A DNA stretch of 64,000 bases from Alphaproteobacteria bacterium (GCA_017962565.1 JAGCVC010000001.1:143119-207118); one strand, 5' to 3'. Positions 9,576 through 18,980 are shown, counted from the first letter of the stretch. Notes: a model not told the origin generated them from the sequence alone. Made by a program: numbers and translations.

Positions 9576-10144
9576 GTTGAAAAAATCTTTGCCAATATTA
9601 TTATAACTATTAAATTTGGGTCTGTTAAGAATGGTGCCATTACTAACATAATTATAAAAACTGACAAACAAATCAAAGAACCCAAAAAAACTGGCAGACC
9701 TCTTCGCTCCATCAAGCGTCCTTTTCCATCTGTTTTGGTCAATATTAAATTCAAACCAATCCACCAAAAAAGAACAAAGGGAAAAATTAAAATAAGTCCG
9801 ACTGTGTAGACAAGACTCATTAAAAGAAAATAGAAGCTGGCCCCATCTGTTGAACTAAAAAAATACCCGAAACCACAAAACAAAAGAAAAAGTGATATGA
9901 TTAGTTGAAAGGTTCCCTTTACATTTTTTCCCAAATAAAAATTATGTGCACCGGTAAAACCTAAGAAGAATCCCAACAAACCAAAAACAACACCCGATTT
10001 TGGACTGTATTCAACACCATCATTTACTGTTTTCTGTGATAAAATAGCTTGTTTTTTTGCTTTAAAAGCCATTTCTGAAATAACGCCGGCATCTTTTAAT
10101 TCAGCTAATTTTTCCAAATCTTCTATACTATTATTTTCTTTCAT
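9572..10144 (-). CDS. TM2-domain membrane protein with SHOCT-like N-terminus
   Basis: The 190-residue protein starts with a helical SHOCT-like segment (IEDLEKLAELKDAGVISEMAF, residues about 7-35). A TM2 domain follows (about 48-115), whose GLLGFFLGFTGAHNFYLGK is the typical TM2 signature, then two more membrane helices. SHOCT segments are often oligomerisation or regulatory parts. The molecular function of bacterial TM2 proteins is not established, so none is given. An SD (GGAGG) lies before ATG. Confidence 0.75.
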   Translation of the reverse strand: MKENNSIEDLEKLAELKDAGVISEMAFKAKKQAILSQKTVNDGVEYSPKSGVVFGLLGFFLGFTGAHNFYLGKNVKGTFQLIISLFLLFCGFGYFFSSTDGASFYFLLMSLVYTVGLILIFPFVLFWWIGLNLILTKTDGKGRLMERRGLPVFLGSLICLSVFIIMLVMAPFLTDPNLIVIIILAKIFST

Positions 10145-10174
10145 TTTTAACTCATACCTCCACGTATGCTTTAT

Positions 10175-11794
10175 TCAGTTAATTTTTTTACTGTAAATAC
10201 ACATGATTCCACCGTCCGGCAGACGTGTCATTTTCAATAATAAAACCGTGTCATTTGATGTAGTCAATTCCGTTTGTTCTTTTTCATTTTCCAAAGCGGT
10301 TAAAATCTTTTGACGAACCAAATCCCATAAGTCATCGCTGGCAACCCAAAACGATTTTTGAGATTCCAAAATATCCATCAATAACGGTTCTGTTTGTAAG
10401 AAATTTTTATCGGCATCAAATAATTTTTCATAAGGCGCATTCCACAATTTTAAACGCCCTTCTTCATTAAAAATCAACAATGCTTGCGGCATTTCGTTTA
10501 AAATACTTTGTTGGTTGGATAATTGAGCATTATACATTCTTTCCATTGACACTTTATCGGAAACATCGTCAAAGGTCATCACAACACCACCCAATGGGTA
10601 AGGATTCATCATACGTTTATAAATGCGCCCGCTTGGCAGGTATAAAATATCTTCCTGCAAACTGGTTAAAGTTGAAAATTGTTCTAATTCTTTATGTTTA
10701 TACTTCACAAAATCTACTTCATCCAACAATAATCTTTTTTCGCGCAATTTTTCCAAAATACCGGCATAAGAAGGACCTGTCATTAACCATTCTTCCGGCA
10801 ATTTCCACAAATCACAAAAAGCTTTGTTATAAAATTGTACATAACTGTTTGCATCAAAAATCACTATACCGGAAGACAAAGCACCCAACACTTGATATTG
10901 TGCTTTTAAGTAATTTTCCAAGCTTAATTTTAAGGCATGCTCATTTTGCACATCGCGTACAAAACCCATTGTAAAGCGTTCTTCCACGGATTTTTCTTGT
11001 CCTAAAGGAATTTCGGTTACTTGCATTAGATGTGATTTTTTATCCACAATAAAAGTACCCGTTTCGCTTTTTTCTTCTCCCGAACTTTTAGCGGCAACAG
11101 CCAGCAATTTTGCACCCATTTTATCTTTGGCTTCATAAGAAAGTTCCGTATTTTCTTTTAATGCCGTTTCTTCGTCCTTTACGTGCGCCAACTTTAAATA
11201 GGCCGGATTACAATATGCCAACGACAAATCATGATTGCGTAACCAAAAGGCAAACGGTAATCCGTCAAAAGCCATTGTAAATAATTCGTCACGCAAACGA
11301 TAATTTTTCAAATCATTTTTAAATGTTTCGTTTTCAGCCAAAACATCCGTTTGATCCAAAAACCACAAAACATCCGCAACCACTGTACCGTCCAATTTTG
11401 TTGCACGAATACCAGATACATTTAAACGTACATTTTCACCGGTGGTCGAAACACTGATATGAAATTCTTTGCCTGTTTGTGATAAATTAAAAACAGCCTT
11501 TTGTAATACATTTTGACTTTTTGCGGAAAGCTTTTTTAATATAATATCAAAAGACGGATTGACTTCATATACGCCTAATAAAACGGCTAAACGTCTGGAA
11601 CAAATTTGTATGCCAGATGGTAAAAAATAGAAAAAACCGCTTGGAGAAGTTGATAAAATTTCGCTTAATCTTTCATTTTCAAAACGGTACCGTTTTTTTT
11701 GTTTACGCACTTTAAAATAAAAGAACAACAGTATTAAAAAATATACTATTCCCATTATTGTTAAAGGCAAATATAAAGTTTCATCCAACATCAT
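10175..11794 (-). CDS. PAS-repeat protein, DivL-like but without kinase domains
   Basis: The 539-residue protein has one N-terminal membrane helix (about 7-28) and then three to four PAS-like modules (about 45-150, 165-285, 295-415, 425-535). The third (VLGALSSGIVIFDANSYVQF ... LWKLPEEWL) is very like the PAS_7 type domain of alphaproteobacterial DivL kinases, and is followed by VTFDDVSDKVSMER, which in DivL leads into HisKA. Here another PAS follows and the protein stops after CIYSKKIN, with no HisKA or HATPase. It cannot phosphorylate by itself and probably acts as a sensor or scaffold for another kinase. It overlaps the end of comM by four bases. Confidence 0.7.
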   Translation of the reverse strand: MMLDETLYLPLTIMGIVYFLILLFFYFKVRKQKKRYRFENERLSEILSTSPSGFFYFLPSGIQICSRRLAVLLGVYEVNPSFDIILKKLSAKSQNVLQKAVFNLSQTGKEFHISVSTTGENVRLNVSGIRATKLDGTVVADVLWFLDQTDVLAENETFKNDLKNYRLRDELFTMAFDGLPFAFWLRNHDLSLAYCNPAYLKLAHVKDEETALKENTELSYEAKDKMGAKLLAVAAKSSGEEKSETGTFIVDKKSHLMQVTEIPLGQEKSVEERFTMGFVRDVQNEHALKLSLENYLKAQYQVLGALSSGIVIFDANSYVQFYNKAFCDLWKLPEEWLMTGPSYAGILEKLREKRLLLDEVDFVKYKHKELEQFSTLTSLQEDILYLPSGRIYKRMMNPYPLGGVVMTFDDVSDKVSMERMYNAQLSNQQSILNEMPQALLIFNEEGRLKLWNAPYEKLFDADKNFLQTEPLLMDILESQKSFWVASDDLWDLVRQKILTALENEKEQTELTTSNDTVLLLKMTRLPDGGIMCIYSKKIN

Positions 11795-13308
11795 GAGCTC
11801 TCCAAAATTTTACGGCGAAAAGAAAGAGCTTCCATAATGTGTGGAGGCTGAACATCATCACTGTCGGCCAAATCGGCAATGGTACGTGCAACACGCAATA
11901 AACGATGGTAACCGCGCGCTGATAAATTGGTTTGGGTTGCTGCTTCCGTTACCATCTTTTGACATTCTTCGGATAAAGGGGAAATTTGTTCCAACAAAGA
12001 TCCGCTGGCTTCTGCATTACGTGTGATTTGATAATCTTTATAACGTTCTGTAGCACGTTCAACAGCCTTTAAAACACGTGCGGCTATAACCGCGGACTTT
12101 TCACCGCGTGCCAAACGCCCCGATTGTAAATCAGCCGGACTGACCGGATGAACATCCACAAACAAATCTATCCTGTCCAAAAAAGGTCCGGACAATTTTT
12201 GTTGATATTCCAACGCACAACGCGGAGCTCTGTGGCATTCATGTCCGGGCATCCCTAAATAACCGCATTTACATGGGTTCATTGCCGCAATCAATTGAAA
12301 ACGCGCGGGATAAGTTACATGCCCGTTGACACGTGCAACAGATACTTCACCCGTTTCAAGCGGTTGACGCAAAGCTTCCAATGCCTGACGAGAAAATTCA
12401 GGTAACTCATCTAAAAACAAAACGCCTGTATGTGCCAAAGAAATCTCTCCGGGTTTAGCTTTCAAACCTCCTCCGACCAAAGCCGGCATGGATGCAGAAT
12501 GATGCGGTGCACGGAAAGGACGTTGAGATATTAATTCTCCGTCTTTAAGTAATCCTGCAACGGAATGAACTATACTGGATTGCAACATTTCATCAGCGGT
12601 CATCGGTGGCAAAATAGATGAAAAACGCGCCGCCAACATGGATTTACCGGAACCGGGCGCACCAATCATTAAAACGTTATGCCCGCCGGCGGCCGCTATT
12701 TCCAAAGCTCTTTTTGCTTTTTCTTGTCCTTTGACGTCTGAAAAATCCCCTACAAAACCGGTATCATATTGTGTTTTTTGGACGGGGTGATCAATGTAAG
12801 TAACCCCTTTAAAATGATTGATTATCTCCATCAAAGATGCTGCTGGTAAAATGTCTTCATTACCGGACCAAAGCGCTTCAGCACCTTGCTCTTTTGGACA
12901 AATAAATCCCATGTTAAATGAAGTTGCAGCCATTGCACCGGGCAATATACCGGAAACAGATGCTATTCGACCATCCAAACCCAATTCACCCATGATGGTA
13001 TAACGTTGCATTTGTTCGGTTGGTAGGTCACCCATTGCACACAACAAAGCAACAGCTATTGGTAAATCAAAATGCGTTCCTTCTTTGGATATATCTGCGG
13101 GAGCCAAATTGATAATGATACGCTTTGAAGGCAGTATGAAACCCAATGAAGATAAAGCCGCACGGACTCTTTCTGCACTTTCCGTAACGGCTTTATCTGC
13201 TAAACCGACTATTTTAAAACACGGTAACCCTGAACTGATTTGAACTTCAACGGTTATTTTCTGTGCTTCCACGCCCCTAAAAGAAACAGTTGTTACGCGT
13301 GAAAGCAT
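11791..13308 (-). CDS. comM: ComM/YifB family AAA+ ATPase (Mg-chelatase-like)
   Basis: At 505 residues this has the standard ComM length. The N-terminal ChlI-like domain starts MLSRVTTVSFRGVEAQ, with GLPCFKIVGLADKAV. The AAA+ core has Walker A GAPGSGKSMLAARF at residue 216 and Walker B VLFLDELPEF, followed by PCKCGYLG and the C-terminal lid. ComM is a hexameric branch-migration helicase that extends recombination during natural transformation. No competence uptake genes are nearby. The gene lies between the lipoprotein and the PAS protein on the same strand with short gaps, so the three probably form an operon. Confidence 0.93.
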   Translation of the reverse strand: MLSRVTTVSFRGVEAQKITVEVQISSGLPCFKIVGLADKAVTESAERVRAALSSLGFILPSKRIIINLAPADISKEGTHFDLPIAVALLCAMGDLPTEQMQRYTIMGELGLDGRIASVSGILPGAMAATSFNMGFICPKEQGAEALWSGNEDILPAASLMEIINHFKGVTYIDHPVQKTQYDTGFVGDFSDVKGQEKAKRALEIAAAGGHNVLMIGAPGSGKSMLAARFSSILPPMTADEMLQSSIVHSVAGLLKDGELISQRPFRAPHHSASMPALVGGGLKAKPGEISLAHTGVLFLDELPEFSRQALEALRQPLETGEVSVARVNGHVTYPARFQLIAAMNPCKCGYLGMPGHECHRAPRCALEYQQKLSGPFLDRIDLFVDVHPVSPADLQSGRLARGEKSAVIAARVLKAVERATERYKDYQITRNAEASGSLLEQISPLSEECQKMVTEAATQTNLSARGYHRLLRVARTIADLADSDDVQPPHIMEALSFRRKILESS

Positions 13309-13320
13309 TTTTAACTCTCC

Positions 13321-14235
13321 TTACCAACGAGGTATGGTGTTATTTTCTCTCCATTGACCGTATGTATTTGTCGGATAAGTTCCGGCTGTATTCAATTCAT
13401 CTTGAGCTGTAAAGCGTGATAAATTTTCCGCGCGAACATATCCCAAACGTTCATATGATTCCAAACATACATCATCCTTTACCGGACAACGAACTAAATC
13501 ACGTTGTATCGGATGTTGTAAAATAATGTATCCGCTTTGTGGACGAGCTTTAGGAAATGATTCTGAACAATCATTCAAATCCACAACAATATCATCATCT
13601 TCTTCCTCATATCCATATTGCATTGATTGAGGATAAGATTGTGTAATATAAGATGTTGGAGGTTCTACGCGATAAACCTGAGCCGGAACAGGAGCAGGTG
13701 CAGGAGCAAACGCAGGTGTTGGTGCAGAAGCCGGTGTAGGAGCAAACGCAGGAACAGGAGCGGGTGCTGTCGGACGTTGGAAGTCAACAACAACCGGAGC
13801 GTAATAACGACCGTTTTCTATATTTTTTTCTTTATAGTCCAAAGCTTTTGAACGATTAATAAAAGCGGCTTCGCGATCTGCCAACTTCTTTTCACGTTCA
13901 TATAACTCTTGTTGAGCATCCATCAAATTCTTTTCTTTATGGAATAATTCTTCTTCTTTTTGTGTTAAAGCCACATTGACGTTTTGCTCATAAGCAGGTG
14001 GTTCCAAAGCATACGGATTAACAGCTGTTTCTTGTGGTTCGGCATAAACAGGTTGTTGAACCGGTTCGGCATAAACGGGCTGTTGTATCACCGGTTGACT
14101 TACGGCCGGTTGATTATAGGATGGTTGTTGATATGGTTCTTCATACCCTCTATATGCATCATCGCGCTGATTGTTATTCATACAAGCGCATAAAACAACA
14201 CATGGAAAAATCCATAAAAACTTCGCGAATTTCAT
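13321..14235 (-). CDS. repeat-rich outer lipoprotein, unknown function
   Basis: The 304-residue protein starts with a lipoprotein signal ending in the lipobox LCAC (Cys18). It continues with a Tyr/Pro/Gln-rich stretch containing QPVYAEP twice, a charged coiled coil (about 90-140, with KEEELFHKEKNL and REKKLADREAAF), an Ala/Pro low-complexity linker (about 150-190), and a compact C-terminal part with two Cys (DLVRCPVKDDVC). The layout suggests a lipid-anchored envelope protein with an extended spacer reaching a small C-terminal domain, possibly cell-wall associated. I know no family for it. A good promoter lies upstream. Confidence 0.7.
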   Translation of the reverse strand: MKFAKFLWIFPCVVLCACMNNNQRDDAYRGYEEPYQQPSYNQPAVSQPVIQQPVYAEPVQQPVYAEPQETAVNPYALEPPAYEQNVNVALTQKEEELFHKEKNLMDAQQELYEREKKLADREAAFINRSKALDYKEKNIENGRYYAPVVVDFQRPTAPAPVPAFAPTPASAPTPAFAPAPAPVPAQVYRVEPPTSYITQSYPQSMQYGYEEEDDDIVVDLNDCSESFPKARPQSGYIILQHPIQRDLVRCPVKDDVCLESYERLGYVRAENLSRFTAQDELNTAGTYPTNTYGQWRENNTIPRW

Positions 14236-14280
14236 TTTTTTCCCCTTCTTTAAGAGTTACTTTTCCACTAACTTATCTAC

Positions 14281-14309
14281 ACTATAAGACAAAATCGACT
14301 CGAGGGCAA
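14281..14309 (-). promoter_or_regulatory. promoter of the lipoprotein-comM unit
   Basis: On the minus strand TTGCCC (14309-14304) and TATAGT (14286-14281) are separated by 17 bases. The transcript would start around 14274, about 40 bases before the lipoprotein ATG. An inverted repeat (GACTCGA at 14297 and TCGAGTC near 14339) flanks the region and may be a weak terminator or an operator. Confidence 0.55.
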
Positions 14310-14355
14310 GCACTTTTTTAAATTTTTTTTATTTTCTGTCGAGTCTCGGGTATTT

Positions 14356-14940
14356 TTATCTTTCTAAAAGTCTTGTTTTTTGTCTTTCTTGACGCATTCT
14401 TTCATGCATAACTTCATCTATTTTTTGTTGTTCTATGGTCATTTGATCCATTTTTTGACAAACCAACTTTAATATATCCTTTTGTGAACCTTTTGTTTGA
14501 ATAAATTTAATCAAAACTTCCGCGGATTTTGAATTTGTCAAAAGCTCTTTCATTTGCATTTTTTCAGAACCGCCCAACGTTAAAAATAAATTCATCAACA
14601 TCTGACTGGTTTTTTTATCAAGTAAAATGGGAAATTCTTTTGCTATACTTGAAATAAAGTCTTTTATTGCCTTGCGATCAATTAAATCTCTAAATGTATT
14701 TTTAATTTGCAAAAACAGCTTATTCGGATGATTTTTAATGGCTTTATCCCATAATTTTTGTCGTTTTTCAAAATCCTTGATTTTCTTTTTATATTGGCTT
14801 TTTCTGACATCTGCATTCATGCATTCTTCGCACTTTACAATAAACTCATCGTAAATCAACTTTTTATCAAACAGTTGGCAAAAGACTTCATCTTTTTTCA
14901 AAAAAGGACAATAATCCGGACAACGTTCTTTTTTAACCAT
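14356..14940 (-). CDS. Cys-rich cytoplasmic protein, unknown
   Basis: I do not recognise this 194-residue protein. It has six Cys in the first 40 residues (CPDYCPF, FCQLF, KCEECMNAD), arranged like a small zinc-ribbon or knuckle. A long helical, Lys-rich part with no membrane segment follows and ends in a Gln/Arg-rich helix. It overlaps the AmpG-like transporter gene by eight bases and is the last gene of that three-gene unit, so it is likely cotranslated with it. Confidence 0.55.
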   Translation of the reverse strand: MVKKERCPDYCPFLKKDEVFCQLFDKKLIYDEFIVKCEECMNADVRKSQYKKKIKDFEKRQKLWDKAIKNHPNKLFLQIKNTFRDLIDRKAIKDFISSIAKEFPILLDKKTSQMLMNLFLTLGGSEKMQMKELLTNSKSAEVLIKFIQTKGSQKDILKLVCQKMDQMTIEQQKIDEVMHERMRQERQKTRLLER

Positions 14941-16222
14941 TTTTTTCTTGCCCCCTTATAATAAATGTTAACAAAACCAATGCCGGCACCATCAAAACAC
15001 CTGTAAATACAAAGAAATCAAAATACCCCATTTGATCAGCTAAACGACCGCTGTTTGCTGCAATTAAAGAAGTAGAAACAGCCATCAAACTGGTCAATAA
15101 TGCATACTGTGTTGCCGAATATTTTTTGGAACAAAGTCCCGACAAAAAGGCCACAAAAACAGAACCACCCATACCGCCGACAATGTTGTCGAAAATAATG
15201 GTTGCTATAAACGCGGTTTGATTGTTCCCCAGGTATGCCAAAAAAGCAAAAGCAAACGATGTTAAAATTTCAACAAATCCTAAACACAATAGGCATTTTA
15301 ACACATTAAAGCGTGCAACCAAAACACCGCCGATAAAGACCCCAAAAATTGTCACCCAAGGCCCGAATGTCCCCGAAATTAAAGCAATCTGATCTTTGGT
15401 AAAACCTGTGTCATTATAAAAAGGAAGTGCCATTCGTCCCAAAACAGCATTACATATTTTATACAAAACAATAAAAACCAATATCATCAACCAATCATTT
15501 TTTTGCATAAAATCCTTGAATGGTTCTATAACCATTTGTTTAAATATATTTTCCGTTTGGACAACCGGTCTTTCAGGTTCTTTCACAAATAACACGCTGA
15601 CCATTCCCATAAAACAACAAAAACCGACAAACCAATATGCAAATGTCCACGAAATACGTGCAGAGGTCATCACAACTCCCGCACCCGAAACAAACATTGC
15701 CAATCTGTAACCCAACTGATAAGTACCGGCCGCTTCGCCTAATTCTTCTTTCGATAAGGTATCTATACGCAGGCTATCCACAACAATATCTTGACTTGCT
15801 GCAAAAAAAGCCGTTCCTATTGCAAATAAGAACGTTTGCATCGGTATTTGTAATATCTCTCCATCAACAGAGCAAGAAAAAATCCAACTGTTTGAATTGG
15901 GGGCATAAAAACCCAAACCAAAAATACAAAAAATTAAACCGGCCTGAAAAACCAATGCCCAAGCTTTTTTTTGCCCTATTTTTGATAAAACGGGAATACG
16001 AATTTTATCCACAAACGGTGCCCATAAAAACTTAAATGAATATGGTAAAAAAACAAGACTGAAAAGACCTATAACAGTAAGAGATACCTTAACATCACTC
16101 ATCCACAAAGAAAGGCTATATCCTAATAAATTATACGGTAAACCGCATGAAAAGCCCAAAAATAAAAAAATAAAAACTTTGGGATTAAAGTAATTTAAAA
16201 AGGCATCTTTCCAACTTTTCAT
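14933..16222 (-). CDS. AmpG-like (PAT family) MFS transporter
   Basis: The 429-residue protein has about 12 membrane helices. Its start (GFSCGLPYNLLGYSLSLWMSD, then SLVFLPYSFKFLWAPFVDK) is the signature of the AmpG/PAT family. AmpG imports GlcNAc-anhydro-muropeptides from the periplasm during cell-wall recycling; other members of the family move acetyl-CoA or unknown solutes. The motif DIVVDSLRIDTLSKEELG is also typical of the family. It is the middle gene of a tightly overlapping unit (four bases with the gene upstream, eight with the gene downstream). Recycling enzymes are not seen next to it. Confidence 0.85.
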   Translation of the reverse strand: MKSWKDAFLNYFNPKVFIFLFLGFSCGLPYNLLGYSLSLWMSDVKVSLTVIGLFSLVFLPYSFKFLWAPFVDKIRIPVLSKIGQKKAWALVFQAGLIFCIFGLGFYAPNSNSWIFSCSVDGEILQIPMQTFLFAIGTAFFAASQDIVVDSLRIDTLSKEELGEAAGTYQLGYRLAMFVSGAGVVMTSARISWTFAYWFVGFCCFMGMVSVLFVKEPERPVVQTENIFKQMVIEPFKDFMQKNDWLMILVFIVLYKICNAVLGRMALPFYNDTGFTKDQIALISGTFGPWVTIFGVFIGGVLVARFNVLKCLLCLGFVEILTSFAFAFLAYLGNNQTAFIATIIFDNIVGGMGGSVFVAFLSGLCSKKYSATQYALLTSLMAVSTSLIAANSGRLADQMGYFDFFVFTGVLMVPALVLLTFIIRGQEKNG

Positions 16223-16884
16223 TTATTGTCCTTCATCAAATGCCATTGGATCAACGCAATCAATGCAATCAGTGGTAAAGTTGCTTCTGATGTTTCTTCA
16301 ATCATAATTGAAAAGAAAAAAGCACCATCGCTTAATTTTTCACCCGTATATTTGACCCAATTACCATGAAACCGATCGGCAATTTTTGAAACCAACCCCA
16401 TACCGCATAAAGTGCAAATACTCCAATACATTGCTTCTTTATGCCAAAAACAACGCCAAATTTTGGGAGTATATTTAAATACCAAGTAAAGTACTGCTGT
16501 AACCACCAACAAAACCAAAATACCGGCTATAATTTTTTCACTTAACGGATTTTTGGGATTTGTAAAAAAGCGTAATTTGATGGCTGTCGTATCTGTACTG
16601 GTTAACCAGTGTTGAATTCCCGCTTCACGAAAAATAGCGGCAACATTTAAAAATAACAGAATAATCCAAGTTAAAAATTTACCTTTAAAATCCTTATAAA
16701 AAAACAACAGACACACAAGGAGTATACCATAAAGCGAATAAGTTACTATATCGCAAAAATACCCATCTTCAAAAAACGTATCTATACCGTTTGAACGATA
16801 ATAAGTTGCCGCTAATCCCAAAAGTACCATTACCAAAAAAGCTACTATTGGTGCAAAAAGCGGTGATAAAATCATTTTTCTCAT
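16219..16884 (-). CDS. polytopic membrane protein, unknown
   Basis: The 221-residue protein has about six hydrophobic segments. Conserved-looking polar residues lie between them: an acidic FFEDGYFCD after helix 1, FREAGIQHWL, NPLSEKIIAG and IADRFHGNWVKYTGEKLSDG, then IEETSEATLP in the last helical region. The acidic and His residues facing one side could form an enzyme site, but I cannot assign a family. It is the first gene of the unit with the AmpG-like transporter and overlaps it by four bases, so a link with lipid or wall metabolites is possible but not shown. Confidence 0.6.
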   Translation of the reverse strand: MRKMILSPLFAPIVAFLVMVLLGLAATYYRSNGIDTFFEDGYFCDIVTYSLYGILLVCLLFFYKDFKGKFLTWIILLFLNVAAIFREAGIQHWLTSTDTTAIKLRFFTNPKNPLSEKIIAGILVLLVVTAVLYLVFKYTPKIWRCFWHKEAMYWSICTLCGMGLVSKIADRFHGNWVKYTGEKLSDGAFFFSIMIEETSEATLPLIALIALIQWHLMKDNK

Positions 16885-16944
16885 TTTTTTCTTCCTCTTT
16901 TCAGATAAGATGAATCAAACCATAAAAAAAGGTATTTGTCAAAC

Positions 16945-16974
16945 AAAAAAGCCGACCCAATCGAGCCGGCTTTT
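16945..16974 (-). terminator. Rho-independent terminator of the FadL-like gene
   Basis: AAGCCG (16949-16954) pairs with CGGCTT (16967-16972). On the minus strand a run of six T follows the stem. It lies 20 bases after the stop of the porin gene. Confidence 0.75.
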
Positions 16975-16993
16975 GTATAAAAAACAACTTTGT

Positions 16994-18223
16994 TTAGAAG
17001 CTGTATTGTACCTGAGCACCAATAATATTGGAGAAGGTATGTTTATATTTTGCAGTCGGCGTTGCACCAACAACAGTTGCATCTGCAGTTGATTCTGACG
17101 TCTTTGCAAATAAGTGTGCATAAGCTACATCAAATTGCCAATTTTCCACCGCATAGCTGGCACCAGCACTTAACCACCAACGATCGCTATCAGGAATACG
17201 GTATGAACGGCGATCCGGTTTATGTGTTGGGCTTTCATCATATCCGGCACCTACACGGAACGTTGTTTCTTTGGTGTAATAGAAATCTGCACCGACAGCC
17301 AACGCCCATGTATTTTGATAATTGTATAACGACTTCTTTTCGCCCGTCAAAGGAATACCTTCACTTCTGACAGAAAAATCTGGGAAAGAAGATGTCCAAT
17401 GTGTCCAACGGGCTGTTCCGGAAAATCCGATGTTTTTGATACGTTTATAAGCAGAAAACGTTACTGTTTCCGGTAAATCCGGGTTAGCATTTACATCATA
17501 CCCGCCTTCAGCTATGATAGGTGGTATAGCAGAAGTTTTGTATGTACCTTTTGCACGTTGTGCAGAACGTAAACGATAAGACAAACCGACACGGGCTGTT
17601 TCATCAAATTCATACATCAACCCCAATGTTCCTGTTTGGCTCCAGCCATGAACATTAAAATTAATATCCCCATAGGTGTTTGTTACTCTTTGTGTCATAC
17701 GGCCATAAATGTAACGCATGATTGCGCTGGCACCGATTGACCAATGTTCATCCAATTTATAAGCAGCAGATAAGTTGAAATCAACAATATCTAACTTGGA
17801 TAAAATAGCGGCATCATTACCAAACCAATTGTATTTATACCGGGTTTTTAAACCAAACGGAGCATAAATACCGACACCCAAAGAAAGTTTATCATTTGCA
17901 TTATATTGTGCAAAACCGGCCGGAACCGCTTGCCAAAACTTCATTTCACCTTTTTCACCGGCTTTATCATTAATGCCATAAACATCTGATTCGACGCCAA
18001 TCACGTTGAAAACTTGTTGAACGCCGGATTTTTTCATTAATGTCATACCGGCAGGATTGTAAGCAATAGCGGAATAGTCATCCCCCACGATTCCTTGTCC
18101 CGCATAAGAACGACCCATGTTTGTTACAGAATAGTCATTCAATTGGTAACTGGCTGCGTTTGCAACTGTAGAAATAGAGCATATAGCCAACGCGGCAGCC
18201 AATAATTTTTTGTATTTTTTCAT
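16994..18223 (-). CDS. OMPP1/FadL-family outer membrane transporter
   Basis: The 409-residue protein has a Sec signal peptide (cleavage probably after VANA, residue 23). The mature start SYQLNDYSVTNMGRSYAGQG is followed by DYSAIAYNPAGM, the classic FadL/TodX hatch region. The remainder alternates like a 14-strand barrel and ends in the outer-membrane insertion signal VQYSF. FadL proteins take up long-chain fatty acids or other hydrophobic molecules. A host-associated bacterium would use it to collect host lipids, which is inference. The gene is monocistronic, with its own promoter and terminator. Confidence 0.9.
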   Translation of the reverse strand: MKKYKKLLAAALAICSISTVANAASYQLNDYSVTNMGRSYAGQGIVGDDYSAIAYNPAGMTLMKKSGVQQVFNVIGVESDVYGINDKAGEKGEMKFWQAVPAGFAQYNANDKLSLGVGIYAPFGLKTRYKYNWFGNDAAILSKLDIVDFNLSAAYKLDEHWSIGASAIMRYIYGRMTQRVTNTYGDINFNVHGWSQTGTLGLMYEFDETARVGLSYRLRSAQRAKGTYKTSAIPPIIAEGGYDVNANPDLPETVTFSAYKRIKNIGFSGTARWTHWTSSFPDFSVRSEGIPLTGEKKSLYNYQNTWALAVGADFYYTKETTFRVGAGYDESPTHKPDRRSYRIPDSDRWWLSAGASYAVENWQFDVAYAHLFAKTSESTADATVVGATPTAKYKHTFSNIIGAQVQYSF

Positions 18224-18261
18224 TTTTTTATTTCCTTATTTTGTTATTAAAAAAACATCTT

Positions 18262-18290
18262 ATCGTATGAGATAAAAAAAACAAAATCAA
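18262..18290 (-). promoter_or_regulatory. promoter of the FadL-like gene
   Basis: On the minus strand TTGATT (18290-18285), a 17-base spacer and TACGAT (18267-18262). Transcription would start about 30 bases before the start codon. Confidence 0.6.
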
Positions 18291-18414
18291 GTACTTTTGT
18301 CACAAAAATGTCACATTTCTTTTATAATTTTTAAAAAATTATTTAATATCAATAAGTTAACATTTTTTATTACAGTTTTTTGAAACCTGCCGATGCTGAA
18401 TAATTTAGCATTAT

Positions 18415-18456
18415 AAAAAATATCACCACCACTGTACTTAAACAATGATGGTGATA
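18415..18456 (-). terminator. Rho-independent terminator of the acidic-protein gene
   Basis: TATCACCA (18421-18428) pairs with TGGTGATA (18449-18456), and inner CAGTG/CATTG-type pairs extend the stem. On the minus strand the stem is followed by TTTTTTAT. It lies 20 bases after the stop of the gene at 18476. Confidence 0.75.
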
Positions 18457-18475
18457 GTTTTTTGATAAATTGTTA

Positions 18476-18952
18476 TTAATGTTGTGGTTGTCTCCACCCT
18501 TTAAGTGCTTGAAGATCCATTCTATTGGATTTATTTGTATGCACTTCTTTATTACTTTTGGCATTACTTTCGGTTGAATGATTTTGCCCATCGGTTTTCT
18601 GACTGTCTTGACTGTTTTCTTTTTCCGTCTCTTTTATTCTATTCAAAGCATCTCCGGCTTCAGGATAACGAGAACTCAATTCCATCAACGTACTAATCTC
18701 TGCCTCACTGGGTTTTCCTTGTACAAGGGCATCCCCGATAGCCTTGATTTTTGCTTTGTTTTCTTCAATTTTTTCTGGTGAAGGTTCTTTTTCATCCAAA
18801 ATCTCTTTTAACGCCGTCACACCACCGTCCGTTTTACCGGCCTGCTCAGCAGGGGACAAATCATTGTCTGCTCTTTCCTCCTCTGATAATTGACTTTCGT
18901 CTAATGGGAGTACCTTTTTTCCGTTTTTTTCAACTGTTTTTATTTCTGTCAT
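18476..18952 (-). CDS. acidic, probably disordered protein, unknown
   Basis: The 158-residue protein has no membrane segment or signal. It is rich in Glu, Lys, Ser and Asn, and its last third (KETEKENSQDSQKTDGQNHS) looks disordered. A short helical region around residues 50-105 (IKAIGDALVQGKPSEAEIST) may fold. A strong SD (AAAGGAG) precedes ATG, and it has its own promoter and terminator. I do not recognise it. Being lineage-specific and next to the HELCH and ankyrin genes, it could be an exported or host-directed protein, but there is no direct evidence. Confidence 0.6.
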   Translation of the reverse strand: MTEIKTVEKNGKKVLPLDESQLSEEERADNDLSPAEQAGKTDGGVTALKEILDEKEPSPEKIEENKAKIKAIGDALVQGKPSEAEISTLMELSSRYPEAGDALNRIKETEKENSQDSQKTDGQNHSTESNAKSNKEVHTNKSNRMDLQALKGWRQPQH

Positions 18953-18980
18953 CTTATATCTCCTTTTTAAATACCTATTT

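Noticed and set aside
10480-10974. Plus-strand frame inside the PAS-protein gene
   Set aside because: No SD and no plausible protein composition; a shadow of the minus-strand gene.
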